A DNA stretch of 64,000 bases from Pectinatus frisingensis (GTDB lineage: Bacteria > Bacillota > Negativicutes > Selenomonadales > Selenomonadaceae), in contig NZ_WIQU01000022.1 in assembly GCF_015732285.1 (NCBI RefSeq), positions 191,119 to 255,118 on the forward strand, given 5' to 3'. Below, in pieces: positions 44,723 through 53,390 of the stretch (positions are counted from its first letter, which is position 1; every line of letters begins with the position of its first letter). The notes beneath the pieces are model-generated. The model ran no database searches. It had not been told where the DNA came from and saw nothing but the letters and a program-made list of their open reading frames with translations. Position numbers and translations under genes: made by a program.

Positions 44723-45319
44723 ATGATGAGAACAGTTGTTATAGCTACAAAAAATAAGGGAAAGATAAAAGAATTGCTGGAAGAATTTACAGGACTGCCA
44801 ATTAAGGTCAGATCATTAGACGAATTTTCCGATTTACCAACGGCAAAAGAAAATGGAGATAGTTTTGCAGAAAATGCCCTGATAAAAGCAAAATTTTATT
44901 CTCAACAGACAGGGATGGCCTGTATTGCGGATGACTCCGGACTGGAAATCGATGCTTTAAATAAGCGCCCGGGAATATATTCGGCGCGTTTTGCGGGAGA
45001 ACCAAGTGATGATCAGGCCAATAATCATAAAATGATTGATGAATTAAACAACGTACATTGTGTTGAATCAAGTGCCCGATATAAATGCGCCCTGGTGTTT
45101 TATGATGTTAATGGTAAAATTTTTCAGACTGAAGGCATATGCGAGGGCACGATAAAAATAGTTCCCAGTGGTGTCAATGGATTTGGTTATGATCCGTATT
45201 TTTATTTATCCGATAAAAAAAGTATGGCTCAGTTGTCTATAAGAGAAAAACAAATAATAAGCCATAGGGGTGAAGCCGTATATAAAATGAAAAAACTATT
45301 GACAGGTTATTTATTATGA
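44723..45319 (+). CDS. rdgB: XTP/dITP diphosphatase (RdgB/HAM1)
   Basis: House-cleaning pyrophosphatase that removes non-canonical purine nucleotides. VVIATKNKGKIKELLEEF (~residues 4-21) binds the substrate; FAENALIKAKFYS, ADDSGLEIDALNKRPGIYSAR and NGFGYDPYF are family motifs. It has 198 residues. Its ATG lies 1 nt after the rph stop, with GGGAGCC upstream; a second ATG follows at once. Its end overlaps the next gene by ATGA. Confidence 0.95.
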   Translation: MMRTVVIATKNKGKIKELLEEFTGLPIKVRSLDEFSDLPTAKENGDSFAENALIKAKFYSQQTGMACIADDSGLEIDALNKRPGIYSARFAGEPSDDQANNHKMIDELNNVHCVESSARYKCALVFYDVNGKIFQTEGICEGTIKIVPSGVNGFGYDPYFYLSDKKSMAQLSIREKQIISHRGEAVYKMKKLLTGYLL

Positions 45320-45798
45320 AAATAGGAATTATTAGTGACAGTCATGGAAATACACAGACTGTCGATAAGGCAGTTAAAAAAGCTGCTGATGTACAAATGT
45401 GGCTGCATGCCGGTGATTATATCCAAGATGCCGAATATTTATCTGAAATTGTGGCTGTACCAGTAGTAAAAGTGGCCGGCAATGGGGATTGGAATAATAT
45501 TGATGTCCCTGAAGATGAGTTTATAAATATAGGAAATAAAAAAATCTGGCTTACACACGGACATAAATATCAGATTAAATGGGGAATCGATTGTTTGAGA
45601 CAAGAAGCAGAAAAAAATAACGCCGATGTAATTATTTTTGGACATAATCATGTTTATTCCAAGCAGTACATTGATAACCGATTATTTATTAATCCAGGAA
45701 GTATAGCACTGCCGCGCGATGGAGAAAAAGGTAGTTTTGCAGTTATGAATTTTTTAGAAAACAAAACTGCAATTGACGTCCAAAGGTATACAATATAA
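45316..45798 (+). CDS. YfcE/MJ0936-family metallophosphoesterase
   Basis: Small phosphodiesterase of 160 residues. It has the metal-binding motifs GIISDSHGN (~residues 3-11), HAGDYIQDAEYL, AGNGDWNN, LTHGHKY and IFGHNHV. It is translationally coupled to rdgB by a 4-nt overlap (ATGA), as in other Firmicutes rph-rdgB clusters. The physiological substrate is unknown. Confidence 0.9.
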   Translation: MKIGIISDSHGNTQTVDKAVKKAADVQMWLHAGDYIQDAEYLSEIVAVPVVKVAGNGDWNNIDVPEDEFINIGNKKIWLTHGHKYQIKWGIDCLRQEAEKNNADVIIFGHNHVYSKQYIDNRLFINPGSIALPRDGEKGSFAVMNFLENKTAIDVQRYTI

Positions 45799-45897
45799 TA
45801 TTATTTGACATTTTATTATGATCAAAAATATTCATATAGATTATAAAATAAAAATGAATCGATTTCACCTTTTTTAATCTGAAAATACTTGTTATTA

Positions 45898-45916
45898 AAG
45901 GCTTGAAAGCCTTTTA
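45898..45916 (+). terminator. Weak hairpin before the fumarase genes
   Basis: AAAGGCT TGAA AGCCTTT forms a 7-bp stem followed by TAAAAATG. It could end the rph cluster or lie in the fumarase leader. A TTGACA at 45805-45810 with TATTCA 18 bp on is a possible fumarase promoter. Confidence 0.4.
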
Positions 45917-45970
45917 AAAATGTGATAACATTTATTGCATTGGGATGATTATATTCTTAGGAGGGTTTAT

Positions 45971-46813
45971 ATGCGTACTATACAGGTAGAAAAAATAACA
46001 GACGCAGTTGCACAGATGTGTAAAGAAGCGGCGTATTACTTGCCTGAAGATGTTTATCAAGCATTGAAAAAAGGGAAAGAAACTGAAGAATCTCCAGTCG
46101 GCCGTGATGTTCTTGACCAGATAATAAAGAATGCTGAAATAGCCAAGGCGGAAGACAGACCAATTTGTCAGGATACCGGTATGACAATTATTTTTCTTGA
46201 AGTAGGTCAGGATCTTCACATTGAAGGCGGTAGTTTAAATGATGCGGTCAACGCCGGCGTGGCAAAAGGCTATACGGAAGGTTATTTAAGAAAATCAGTG
46301 GTTGCTGAACCACTGTTTGATAGAAAAAATACACAAAACAATACTCCCGCTATTATTTATACGGAAATGGTGCCCGGTAATAAGTTAAAAATTGAACTTG
46401 AACCAAAAGGTTTTGGCAGTGAAAATAAATCAGGCATAAGAATGCTGGTGCCGGCTGATGGTGTTGAAGGAGTAAAGAAGGCTGTAATGGAAATAATTTT
46501 ACATGCCAGCTGCAATCCATGTCCGCCTATGGTCGTCGGTGTTGGCATTGGCGGAACTATGGATAAGGCAGCGTATTATTCCAAACGCGCGTTGCTGCGC
46601 CCTTTGACCGAACGTAATGCTCATCCGAAGTATGCAAAACTGGAAGGTGAACTTTTAGAATTGATAAATAAGACTGGTATCGGGCCTCAGCTCGGCGGCA
46701 CAACGTCGGCACTGGCAGTGAATATTGAATGGGGTCCGACACATATTGCCGGTCTGCCTGTTGCAGTGACTATTTGTTGTCATGCTACGCGTCATAGTAA
46801 ACGTGTATTATAA
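45971..46813 (+). CDS. fumA: Fumarate hydratase class I, alpha subunit (Fe-S, two-subunit type)
   Basis: N-terminal catalytic part of an oxygen-sensitive 4Fe-4S fumarase. Cluster Cys are in DRPICQDTGMTIIF (~residue 62), SCNPCPPMVVGVGIGG (~181-196) and a third in TICCHA. ATG 45971 with TAGGAGGG before it gives 280 residues, the family length. The beta subunit follows after 21 nt. With sdhCAB it forms the malate-fumarate-succinate branch common in anaerobic Negativicutes. Confidence 0.93.
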   Translation: MRTIQVEKITDAVAQMCKEAAYYLPEDVYQALKKGKETEESPVGRDVLDQIIKNAEIAKAEDRPICQDTGMTIIFLEVGQDLHIEGGSLNDAVNAGVAKGYTEGYLRKSVVAEPLFDRKNTQNNTPAIIYTEMVPGNKLKIELEPKGFGSENKSGIRMLVPADGVEGVKKAVMEIILHASCNPCPPMVVGVGIGGTMDKAAYYSKRALLRPLTERNAHPKYAKLEGELLELINKTGIGPQLGGTTSALAVNIEWGPTHIAGLPVAVTICCHATRHSKRVL

Positions 46814-46834
46814 TTTTGAGGAGGAATGTTGATA

Positions 46835-47392
46835 ATGGCTGAAAAAATTCGAATTACGACGCCTTTGACTGAAGAACAATCCCGCAAACTTAGAGCAGGT
46901 GACAGTGTTTTGATAAGTGGGGTGATTTATAGTGCCCGTGATGCTGCTCATAAGGTGATGACAGAAGCTTTGGCAAGAGGTGAAAAGCTTCCTATTGACT
47001 GGCACAACCAGATTGTCTATTATCTGGGACCTACACCGGCAAAACCAGGTGATCCGATTGGTTCATGCGGACCGACTACTGCCGGACGCATGGATGCATA
47101 TACCCCGACGATGCTGGAACAAGGCATTAAGGGCATGATCGGCAAAGGATCGCGCTCACCGGAAGTAATTGAATCAATGAAAAAAAATGGTGTCACATAC
47201 TTTGCTGCTGTAGGTGGCGCGGCTGCTTTTATAGCTAAATCAGTGAAAAAATATGAAGTGATTGCTTATCCTGAATTAGGACCTGAAGCACTTGCTGCAC
47301 TTACCGTCGAAGATTTCCCTGCTATTGTTGTAATCGACTCGAAGGGAAATAATTTTTATGAAATAGGACAAAAACCCTATCGTAAACTTTAA
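46835..47392 (+). CDS. fumB: Fumarate hydratase class I, beta subunit
   Basis: C-terminal part of the two-subunit class I fumarase, 185 residues. Recognised by RAGDSVLISGVIYSARDAAH, DWHNQIVYYLGP, GSCGPTTAGRMDAYTP and KNGVTYFAAVGGAAAF. ATG 46835 follows TGAGGAGG. It pairs with the upstream alpha gene; tartrate dehydratase subunits are similar, but the nearby sdh genes favour fumarase. Confidence 0.92.
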   Translation: MAEKIRITTPLTEEQSRKLRAGDSVLISGVIYSARDAAHKVMTEALARGEKLPIDWHNQIVYYLGPTPAKPGDPIGSCGPTTAGRMDAYTPTMLEQGIKGMIGKGSRSPEVIESMKKNGVTYFAAVGGAAAFIAKSVKKYEVIAYPELGPEALAALTVEDFPAIVVIDSKGNNFYEIGQKPYRKL

Positions 47393-47476
47393 TTTTTAGA
47401 AATTCGGAAGGCTCAGACAATTGAGGTATCCTTATTTTAAATTTTCCCAAAGGGGATTAATAATAGGAGGTTCATA

Positions 47477-48097
47477 ATGTTCCATGTAACATTTTACATT
47501 CGTCGTCTGCATTCTATTTGCGGGATTGTGCCAATGGGATTATTCCTGTTAGAACATGTATTGACTAACGCAGAGGCTATGGGCGGACCGGCAGCTTTTA
47601 ATGAAGCTATTGCAAGAATTGCATTAATACCGCATAATATCATGCTTGTGATTGAAATTTTTGGCCTTGCTATTCCGTTTTTGTTTCATATGATTTACGG
47701 GCTTTATATTGCCCTGCAGGCAAATAATAATCCTGCTCAATATGGTTATACCCGTAATTGGCAGTTTGCTTTACAGAGATGGACGGCTATATTCCTGTTT
47801 GTCTTTTTGATTATCCATGTAGTTGATCTGCGTATTTTCACCAAGGGCGGCGGAACACCTATTTCTTATGCTTTATTGGATGAAATGTTCAATAATATGG
47901 GTTGGTTTGTTCTTTATCTTTTGGGGATGCTTGCTGCTATCTTCCATTTCTGCAATGGTATGACTACATTATGCATGACTTGGGGCATTGCTAAGGGACC
48001 TCGTGCCCAGTCAGTGGTCGGCAAGTTGATGATGCTTGTCTGTGCAGTGTTGTGTATTGTTACTATTGCATTTATGGCATCATATAAAATGCATTGA
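47477..48097 (+). CDS. sdhC: Succinate dehydrogenase/fumarate reductase cytochrome b558 subunit
   Basis: Membrane anchor of the SdhCAB/FrdCAB complex. Five hydrophobic helices are visible. His residues suited to bind two b hemes occur in RRLHSICG, LLEHVLT, FLFHMIYG, FLIIHVVDLR and IFHFCNG, as in the Bacillus-type diheme cytochrome b558. It has 206 residues. The ATG follows AGGAGG. It heads the sdhCAB operon 84 nt after fumarase beta, and exchanges electrons with the quinone pool. Confidence 0.93.
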   Translation: MFHVTFYIRRLHSICGIVPMGLFLLEHVLTNAEAMGGPAAFNEAIARIALIPHNIMLVIEIFGLAIPFLFHMIYGLYIALQANNNPAQYGYTRNWQFALQRWTAIFLFVFLIIHVVDLRIFTKGGGTPISYALLDEMFNNMGWFVLYLLGMLAAIFHFCNGMTTLCMTWGIAKGPRAQSVVGKLMMLVCAVLCIVTIAFMASYKMH

Positions 48098-48131
48098 TTA
48101 GTTTTTTATTAAGAATAAGGAGAGAAGCTAC

Positions 48132-49889
48132 GTGAGTAAAAAGAATATAATTGTTGTCGGCGGCGGTTTATCCGGTCTTATGGCAACTATTAAAATTTGC
48201 GAAGCAGGCGGCGAAGTAAAATTATTCTCGTATTGCCCTGTAAAACGTTCACACTCGTTGTGCGCACAAGGCGGTATCAATGCGTGCATGAACACCAAAG
48301 GACAAAATGATACAACTTGGGAACATTTTGATGATACTGTATACGGCGGTGACTTTTTAGCAGATCAGACGGCTGTCAAAGGGATGTGCGAAGCTGCACC
48401 AAAGTTGATAAAAATGTTTGATAGAATGGGAGTTCCTTTTACACGTACGGCAGAAGGTGTATTGGATCTTCGTAATTTTGGCGGACAGAAAAATAAACGT
48501 ACCGTATTTGCAGGTTCTACAACAGGGCAGCAGCTTTTATATGCTCTCGATGAACAAGTGCGCAAATGGGAAGTAAAGGGCAATGTCAAAAAATATGAAT
48601 TCTGGGAATTTATTAGGATAATAAAAAATGATAACGGTATTTGCCGCGGCATTGTGGCCCAGAATATGAACTCTATGGAGATTGAAGCATTTCGTGCTGA
48701 TGCTGTTATTTTGGCTACGGGTGGCCCAGGTGTTATTTTTGGTCGCTGCACGGCATCGACTATTTGCAATGGTTCTGCTGTATCGGCAGTTTACCAGCAA
48801 GGTGCTGAAATCGGCAACAGTGAATTTATTCAGATTCATCCGACGGCTATTCCGGGTTCCGATAAAAACCGTCTTATGTCAGAAGCCTGCCGCGGTGAAG
48901 GCGGGCGTGTATGGACTTATAAAGATGGTAAACCATGGTATTTTCTGGAAGAAATGTATCCGGCTTATGGGAATCTTGTGCCGCGTGACATTGCTTCCCG
49001 GGCAATTTATGATGTCTGCGTAAACCAAAAACTTGGTATAAATGGTGAAAACCGTGTATATTTGGATTTATCACATATCCCGGCTGAGTATTTGGAACGC
49101 AAACTCGGCGGTATATTGGAAATGTATTCAGAATTTGTCGGTGATGATCCGCGTAAAGTTCCAATGCAGATTTATCCTTCTGTACATTATTCCATGGGTG
49201 GTATCTGGGTAGATACTAAACATAACACTAATATTCCAGCATTGCTGGCTTCCGGTGAATGTGATTACCAGTATCATGGGGCAAATCGTTTAGGTGCAAA
49301 TTCATTGCTTTCGGCAGCTTATTCAGGAACTATTTCGGGTCCTGAAGCTATCCGGTGGTCTGAAAGTGATGATATCGGAGAAGAACTGACTGATGAACAA
49401 TTAGCTGCGGCTAAACAAACCTGTGTGGATGAATTTGAAAATATTATTAATATGAATGGCAAGGAAAATGCACATGAACTTCATCACGAACTGGGTGATT
49501 TGATGAACAGATATTGTACAATAGTTCGTGTCAATAAAGAACTTGACCTTTGTATGGATGAATTGAAAAAAATCCTCGTTCGGTGGAATGATATCGGTGT
49601 AAACGATAAGGGACATTGGGCAAATCAGGAAGCAATGTTTGTTCGTCAGCTGCATAACATGATCATTTATGCTATGGTTATTTGCAAAGCCGCCCGTATG
49701 CGTGATGAAAGCCGCGGTGCTCATTATAAACCAGAGTTCCCTAATCGTGATGATGAACATTTTCTTAAAACAACTATTGCTTCATATAATGCTGAAACAC
49801 ATGAACCAAATATTACCTATAGAGAATATGATCACTCCTTGATTAAACCACGTCCACGTCGTTACGATGTTGCTAAGGGAGGTAAATAA
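48132..49889 (+). CDS. sdhA: Succinate dehydrogenase/fumarate reductase flavoprotein subunit
   Basis: FAD subunit that interconverts succinate and fumarate. IIVVGGGLSGLMATIKICEAG is the dinucleotide fold; HSLCAQGGINACMNTKGQND holds the FAD-linking His. Substrate-site residues are in PTAIPGSDKNRLMSEACRGEGG and HYSMGGIWVD, with HGANRLGANSLLSA further on. It has 585 residues and starts with GTG (48132) after AAGGAGAG. In anaerobes this enzyme usually runs as fumarate reductase; the direction is inference. Confidence 0.95.
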   Translation: MSKKNIIVVGGGLSGLMATIKICEAGGEVKLFSYCPVKRSHSLCAQGGINACMNTKGQNDTTWEHFDDTVYGGDFLADQTAVKGMCEAAPKLIKMFDRMGVPFTRTAEGVLDLRNFGGQKNKRTVFAGSTTGQQLLYALDEQVRKWEVKGNVKKYEFWEFIRIIKNDNGICRGIVAQNMNSMEIEAFRADAVILATGGPGVIFGRCTASTICNGSAVSAVYQQGAEIGNSEFIQIHPTAIPGSDKNRLMSEACRGEGGRVWTYKDGKPWYFLEEMYPAYGNLVPRDIASRAIYDVCVNQKLGINGENRVYLDLSHIPAEYLERKLGGILEMYSEFVGDDPRKVPMQIYPSVHYSMGGIWVDTKHNTNIPALLASGECDYQYHGANRLGANSLLSAAYSGTISGPEAIRWSESDDIGEELTDEQLAAAKQTCVDEFENIINMNGKENAHELHHELGDLMNRYCTIVRVNKELDLCMDELKKILVRWNDIGVNDKGHWANQEAMFVRQLHNMIIYAMVICKAARMRDESRGAHYKPEFPNRDDEHFLKTTIASYNAETHEPNITYREYDHSLIKPRPRRYDVAKGGK

Positions 49890-49894
49890 TAACA

Positions 49895-50647
49895 ATGTCA
49901 GAACAAAAAACAGTACATTTTATTATAGAACGTCAGGATGGGCCTGACAGCAAACCGTATACAGAAGAGTTTTTGGTTCCGTACCGCCCGGCACTTAACG
50001 TTGTCGCTGCTTTGATGGAAATACAAAAAAAACCTGTTACAAAAGATGGTAAAAAGACAACTCCGGTCGTATGGGAATGTAATTGTTTGGAAAAAGTCTG
50101 TGGTGCTTGCATGATGGTAATCAATGGGAAGGCACGTCAGGCTTGTGCTACACTTGTTGACCAAATACCACAGCCGATACGTCTTGCTCCGGCGCGTACT
50201 TTTCCTGTGATCCGCGATTTACAGATTGATCGTTCAGTGATGTTTGAAAGTCTTAAGCGCATTCGTGGATGGATTGATGTTGATGGCAGCTGGGAAGTAA
50301 ACACTGCTCCTATCCAAAACCCGTACACAGCTGCTACTGCCTATGAAATAGCACATTGCATGACTTGCGGCTGCTGTCTGGAAGCGTGCCCTAATGTCGG
50401 GCCGCAATCTGATTTTATAGGACCGGCACCTACTGTTCAGGCTTATCTGTTTAACCTTAATCCACTTGGCAGCTTTAATAAGGATAAACGGCTTAATGCA
50501 TTGATGGAAAAGGGCGGTATCACAAGCTGCGGCAACAGTCAAAACTGTGTGCAGGTATGTCCGAAAAATATTAAGTTAACAACTTATTTGGCTCAATTGA
50601 ATCGTGATGTCAATAAACAAGCATTGAAAAATATTTTCAATAAGTAA
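49895..50647 (+). CDS. sdhB: Succinate dehydrogenase/fumarate reductase iron-sulfur subunit
   Basis: Electron-transfer subunit of 250 residues. The N-terminal ferredoxin domain has CNCLEKVCGACMMVINGKARQAC (2Fe-2S). The C-terminal domain has CMTCGCCLEACPN (4Fe-4S) and CVQVCPKNI (3Fe-4S type cluster). It starts 5 nt after sdhA with GGGAGG overlapping the sdhA end. Last gene of the operon, followed by a strong terminator. Confidence 0.95.
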   Translation: MSEQKTVHFIIERQDGPDSKPYTEEFLVPYRPALNVVAALMEIQKKPVTKDGKKTTPVVWECNCLEKVCGACMMVINGKARQACATLVDQIPQPIRLAPARTFPVIRDLQIDRSVMFESLKRIRGWIDVDGSWEVNTAPIQNPYTAATAYEIAHCMTCGCCLEACPNVGPQSDFIGPAPTVQAYLFNLNPLGSFNKDKRLNALMEKGGITSCGNSQNCVQVCPKNIKLTTYLAQLNRDVNKQALKNIFNK

Positions 50648-50657
50648 GTTTAAAGCG

Positions 50658-50691
50658 ATGCCCGCCTTTGTAAATGAAGGCGGGCATTTTT
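50658..50691 (+). terminator. Terminator after sdhCAB
   Basis: ATGCCCGCCTT and AAGGCGGGCAT (50658-50668, 50677-50687) form an 11-bp stem followed by TTTTTG, 10 nt after the sdhB stop. Confidence 0.93.
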
Positions 50692-50728
50692 GCGGTTAAG
50701 TTTCTTTGTTTTATCATAATATAAGTTC

Positions 50729-50757
50729 TTGCTTTTACTGATAAATTCTTTTATAAT
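50729..50757 (+). promoter_or_regulatory. Promoter of the spermidine operon leader
   Basis: TTGCTT (50729-50734) and TATAAT (50752-50757) are separated by 17 bp. The start point is near 50764, 355 nt before the speD ATG. Confidence 0.6.
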
Positions 50758-50763
50758 AGAGCT

Positions 50764-51118
50764 TACAGTAATAATTAGTATAAAGTCCAGTGTGAGCAGA
50801 AATTGTTGACTGCTTTATAAATAAGGCAACACAACGGACAGGGCAACTGCCCTTTTTATTGATTCTGCTATTGCATCATTATAGCAGATAAAACTAGGAT
50901 TTCAATATCACAGTTTGAAATCGGGGTTCATTTTATAAGAATATTTTGCGTATTGGCGCGTTGCTTGTGAAATGGTCAATAAGAGTATTAAAAGTAATTT
51001 TCTGCTATATAGACTCTGGCTCATATAAAGGTATCAGCGACGATATCTTCATAACTCAGGTAAACGGCAGTATGTGCAGTTTTATCTGAGTTTTATTTTG
51101 CGGAAAAGAGGTCATTGT
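50764..51118 (+). promoter_or_regulatory. Long structured leader of speDAEB with two terminator-like hairpins
   Basis: This gene-free stretch is rich in hairpins. A nested set (GTCC/GGAC, GTGT/ACAC, AGCAG/CTGCT) spans about 50787-50838 and leads into AGGGC AACT GCCCT plus TTTTTATT (to ~50860). Further hairpins are CTGCTA/TAGCAG (~50863-50885) and GATTTCAA/TTTGAAATC. A 12-bp stem (51053-51064 with 51081-51092) ends in TTTTATTTTG directly before the speD ribosome binding site. This looks like transcription attenuation. It matched no riboswitch class I know. Confidence 0.5.
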
Positions 51119-51910
51119 ATGAATGAAAAATTGAAATTATATGGCTTTAATAATCTTACTAAGGCATTGAGTTTTAATATCTATGATGTTTGTTATGCCA
51201 AGACACCGAGGGAACAAAAAGATTATATAAAATATATTGGCGAGGAATATAATTCAGAACGATTGACCAAAATACTAACACATGTGACGGAGATGATCGG
51301 AGCAAAAGTGCTGCACATCGCTAAACAGGATTATGATCCGCAGGGAGCCAGCGTAGCGATGCTGATAGGCAATAAAAATATGTCCAGGTCGGCTTATGCT
51401 GATGTGGAAGATGAAACTGTGTCGGGCAATACAATTCTTGCCCATTTGGATAAAAGCCATGTAACTGTGCATACTTATCCCGAATATCATCCTGATAATT
51501 GTATAGCTACTTTTCGTGTTGATATTGATGTATCAACTTGCGGAGAGATAACGCCGCTGAATACGCTTAATTATTTGATAGGCAATTTTGATTCCGACAT
51601 AATAACCATGGACTATCGTGTGCGTGGTTTCACAAGAGATGTCAGCGGCAAAAAGTTATTTATGGATCATCGCATAGCTTCAATTCAGGATTTTATTGAT
51701 CCTAAAACTTTAGAAGAATATGATGCTATTGATATAAATATGTATCAGGCTAATCTTTTTCATACGAAAATGCTGATAAAGGAATGTGATCTGAGCAATT
51801 ACCTGTTTAAAACTGATATTTATGAAATACCACCCAAAACACGTTTATCAATAATGAATGGTCTGCGTCGGGAAATGATCGAAATTTTTAGTGGTACAAA
51901 TATCTTTTAA
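51119..51910 (+). CDS. speD: S-adenosylmethionine decarboxylase proenzyme (long, E. coli type)
   Basis: Makes decarboxylated SAM, the aminopropyl donor for spermidine. The self-cleavage site is in LDKSHVTVHTYPE, with the Ser that becomes the pyruvoyl group at about residue 113; CGEITPLNTLNYLI and TMDYRVRGFTRD follow. At 263 residues it is the long enterobacterial form rather than the ~125-residue Bacillus form. ATG 51119 is chosen (AAAGAGGTC upstream); the longer frame from 51074 runs through the leader hairpin. It is first in speD-speA-speE-speB. Confidence 0.95.
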   Translation: MNEKLKLYGFNNLTKALSFNIYDVCYAKTPREQKDYIKYIGEEYNSERLTKILTHVTEMIGAKVLHIAKQDYDPQGASVAMLIGNKNMSRSAYADVEDETVSGNTILAHLDKSHVTVHTYPEYHPDNCIATFRVDIDVSTCGEITPLNTLNYLIGNFDSDIITMDYRVRGFTRDVSGKKLFMDHRIASIQDFIDPKTLEEYDAIDINMYQANLFHTKMLIKECDLSNYLFKTDIYEIPPKTRLSIMNGLRREMIEIFSGTNIF

Positions 51911-51932
51911 AAAAGGGGAATTGAGTTTAAAG

Positions 51933-53384
51933 GTGAAAAAACTTACACAGGAAAATGCACCGATATTGGAAGCTTTGGAAAAAATGAAACAAAGACGTAT
52001 TGTACCATTTGATGTACCGGGACATAAACGGGGCCGCGGTAATAAAGTCCTGACTGATTTTTTAGGGGAAAAATGTATGGCAGTCGATGTGAATTCAATG
52101 AAACCTCTGGATAATTTGTGTCATCCTGTTTCCGTTATAAAAGATGCCGAACATTTGGCGGCCGCGGCTTTTGGTGCGGCTCATGCTTTTTTCATGGTGG
52201 GAGGAACTACTTCGTCAGTACAGGCTATGATACTCACTGTGTGTAAGCGGGGAGATAAGATAATTTTACCGCGCAACGTACACAGAAGTGTCATTAATGC
52301 GATGATTTTATGTGGGGCAGTACCAATATACATAAATCCGCAAATGGATAAAACACTAGGGATTTCTCTTGGAATGAGCATTGCTGATGTTACCGCCGCA
52401 ATTGAAAATAACCCTGATGCCAAAGCGGTGCTGGTCAATAATCCTACGTATTATGGTATTTGTTCTGATATAAAAACGATAGTTCGGACAGCTCATGCCA
52501 ATAATATGTTTGTTCTGGCTGATGAAGCACATGGTACCCATTTCTATTTTAGTGACCGGCTGCCGCTTGCTGCAATGCATGCAGGTGCCGATATGGCAGC
52601 GGTGAGTCTTCATAAATCAGGAGGCTCTTTGACCCAAAGCTCGATGCTGTTTATAAACGATAAAATTTCCGAGGGTTATGTTCGGCAGATAATCAATCTT
52701 ACACAAACGACCAGTGGCTCTTATCTTTTAATGTCAAGCCTTGATATTTCCCGGCGGAATTTGGCTCTCTGTGGAAAACAAATTATTGATTCGGTGATAG
52801 ACTTAGTAGAGTATGCCCGTAGTGAAATAAATAATATTGGCGATTATTATGCTTATTCCCAGGAAAAAATAGACGGTGATGCAATTTATGATTTTGACAT
52901 AACGAAACTGTCTATATATACGAGGTCTATTGGATTAGCCGGCATTGAAGTGTATGACATACTGCGTGATGAATATGATATTCAAACGGAGTTTGGTGAT
53001 TTGGCAAATTTATTGGCTTACGTATCCATTGGTGATCGTCCGCGCGACATGGAGCGGCTGGTAAGTGCACTATCAGAAATACGACGCATTTATAAAAAAG
53101 ATTCTACAGGAATGCTGGAAGCGGAGTATATAAATCCGCAGGTGATTTTACCACCCCAGGATGCTTTTTACACTGATAATGAAAAATCATTGCCTTTGGA
53201 TGAAGCAGTGGGAAAAGTTTGTACGGAATTTGTTATGTGTTATCCGCCAGGAATACCAATATTGGCGCCGGGGGAATTGGTCACCGGACAGGTATTGGAA
53301 TACATTCATTATGCTAAAGAAAAAGGCTGTCAGATGACTGGCCCTGAAGATATGGAATTAAAACATTTAAATGTAATGGGGTGA
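51933..53384 (+). CDS. speA: Arginine decarboxylase, fold-type I PLP enzyme (Orn/Lys/Arg family)
   Basis: Converts arginine to agmatine. It has VPFDVPGHKRGRGN near residue 24, HPVSVIKDAEHLAAAAFGA, MVGGTTSSVQAMI, ADEAHGTHF and the PLP-binding Lys in VSLHKSGGSLTQSS (~residue 230). The C-terminal YPPGIPILAPGE is typical. This is the B. subtilis SpeA type, not the E. coli type. Arginine rather than lysine or ornithine is inferred from speB in the same operon. GTG 51933 (AGGGGAA upstream) gives 483 residues; TTG 51921 in the same frame lacks spacing. Confidence 0.9.
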   Translation: MKKLTQENAPILEALEKMKQRRIVPFDVPGHKRGRGNKVLTDFLGEKCMAVDVNSMKPLDNLCHPVSVIKDAEHLAAAAFGAAHAFFMVGGTTSSVQAMILTVCKRGDKIILPRNVHRSVINAMILCGAVPIYINPQMDKTLGISLGMSIADVTAAIENNPDAKAVLVNNPTYYGICSDIKTIVRTAHANNMFVLADEAHGTHFYFSDRLPLAAMHAGADMAAVSLHKSGGSLTQSSMLFINDKISEGYVRQIINLTQTTSGSYLLMSSLDISRRNLALCGKQIIDSVIDLVEYARSEINNIGDYYAYSQEKIDGDAIYDFDITKLSIYTRSIGLAGIEVYDILRDEYDIQTEFGDLANLLAYVSIGDRPRDMERLVSALSEIRRIYKKDSTGMLEAEYINPQVILPPQDAFYTDNEKSLPLDEAVGKVCTEFVMCYPPGIPILAPGELVTGQVLEYIHYAKEKGCQMTGPEDMELKHLNVMG

Positions 53385-53390
53385 TGTATT

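Noticed and set aside
47400-47427. GGAAGGCTCA ... TGAGGTATCC near-palindrome between fumarase beta and sdhC
   Set aside because: Pairing is broken by several mismatches and there is no T tract, so neither a terminator nor an operator can be supported.
50835-50860. Mini-ykkC (guanidine) riboswitch, suggested by ACGG before the first leader hairpin
   Set aside because: The class needs two tandem hairpins with ACGR loops; here ACGG is in a helix flank and only once.
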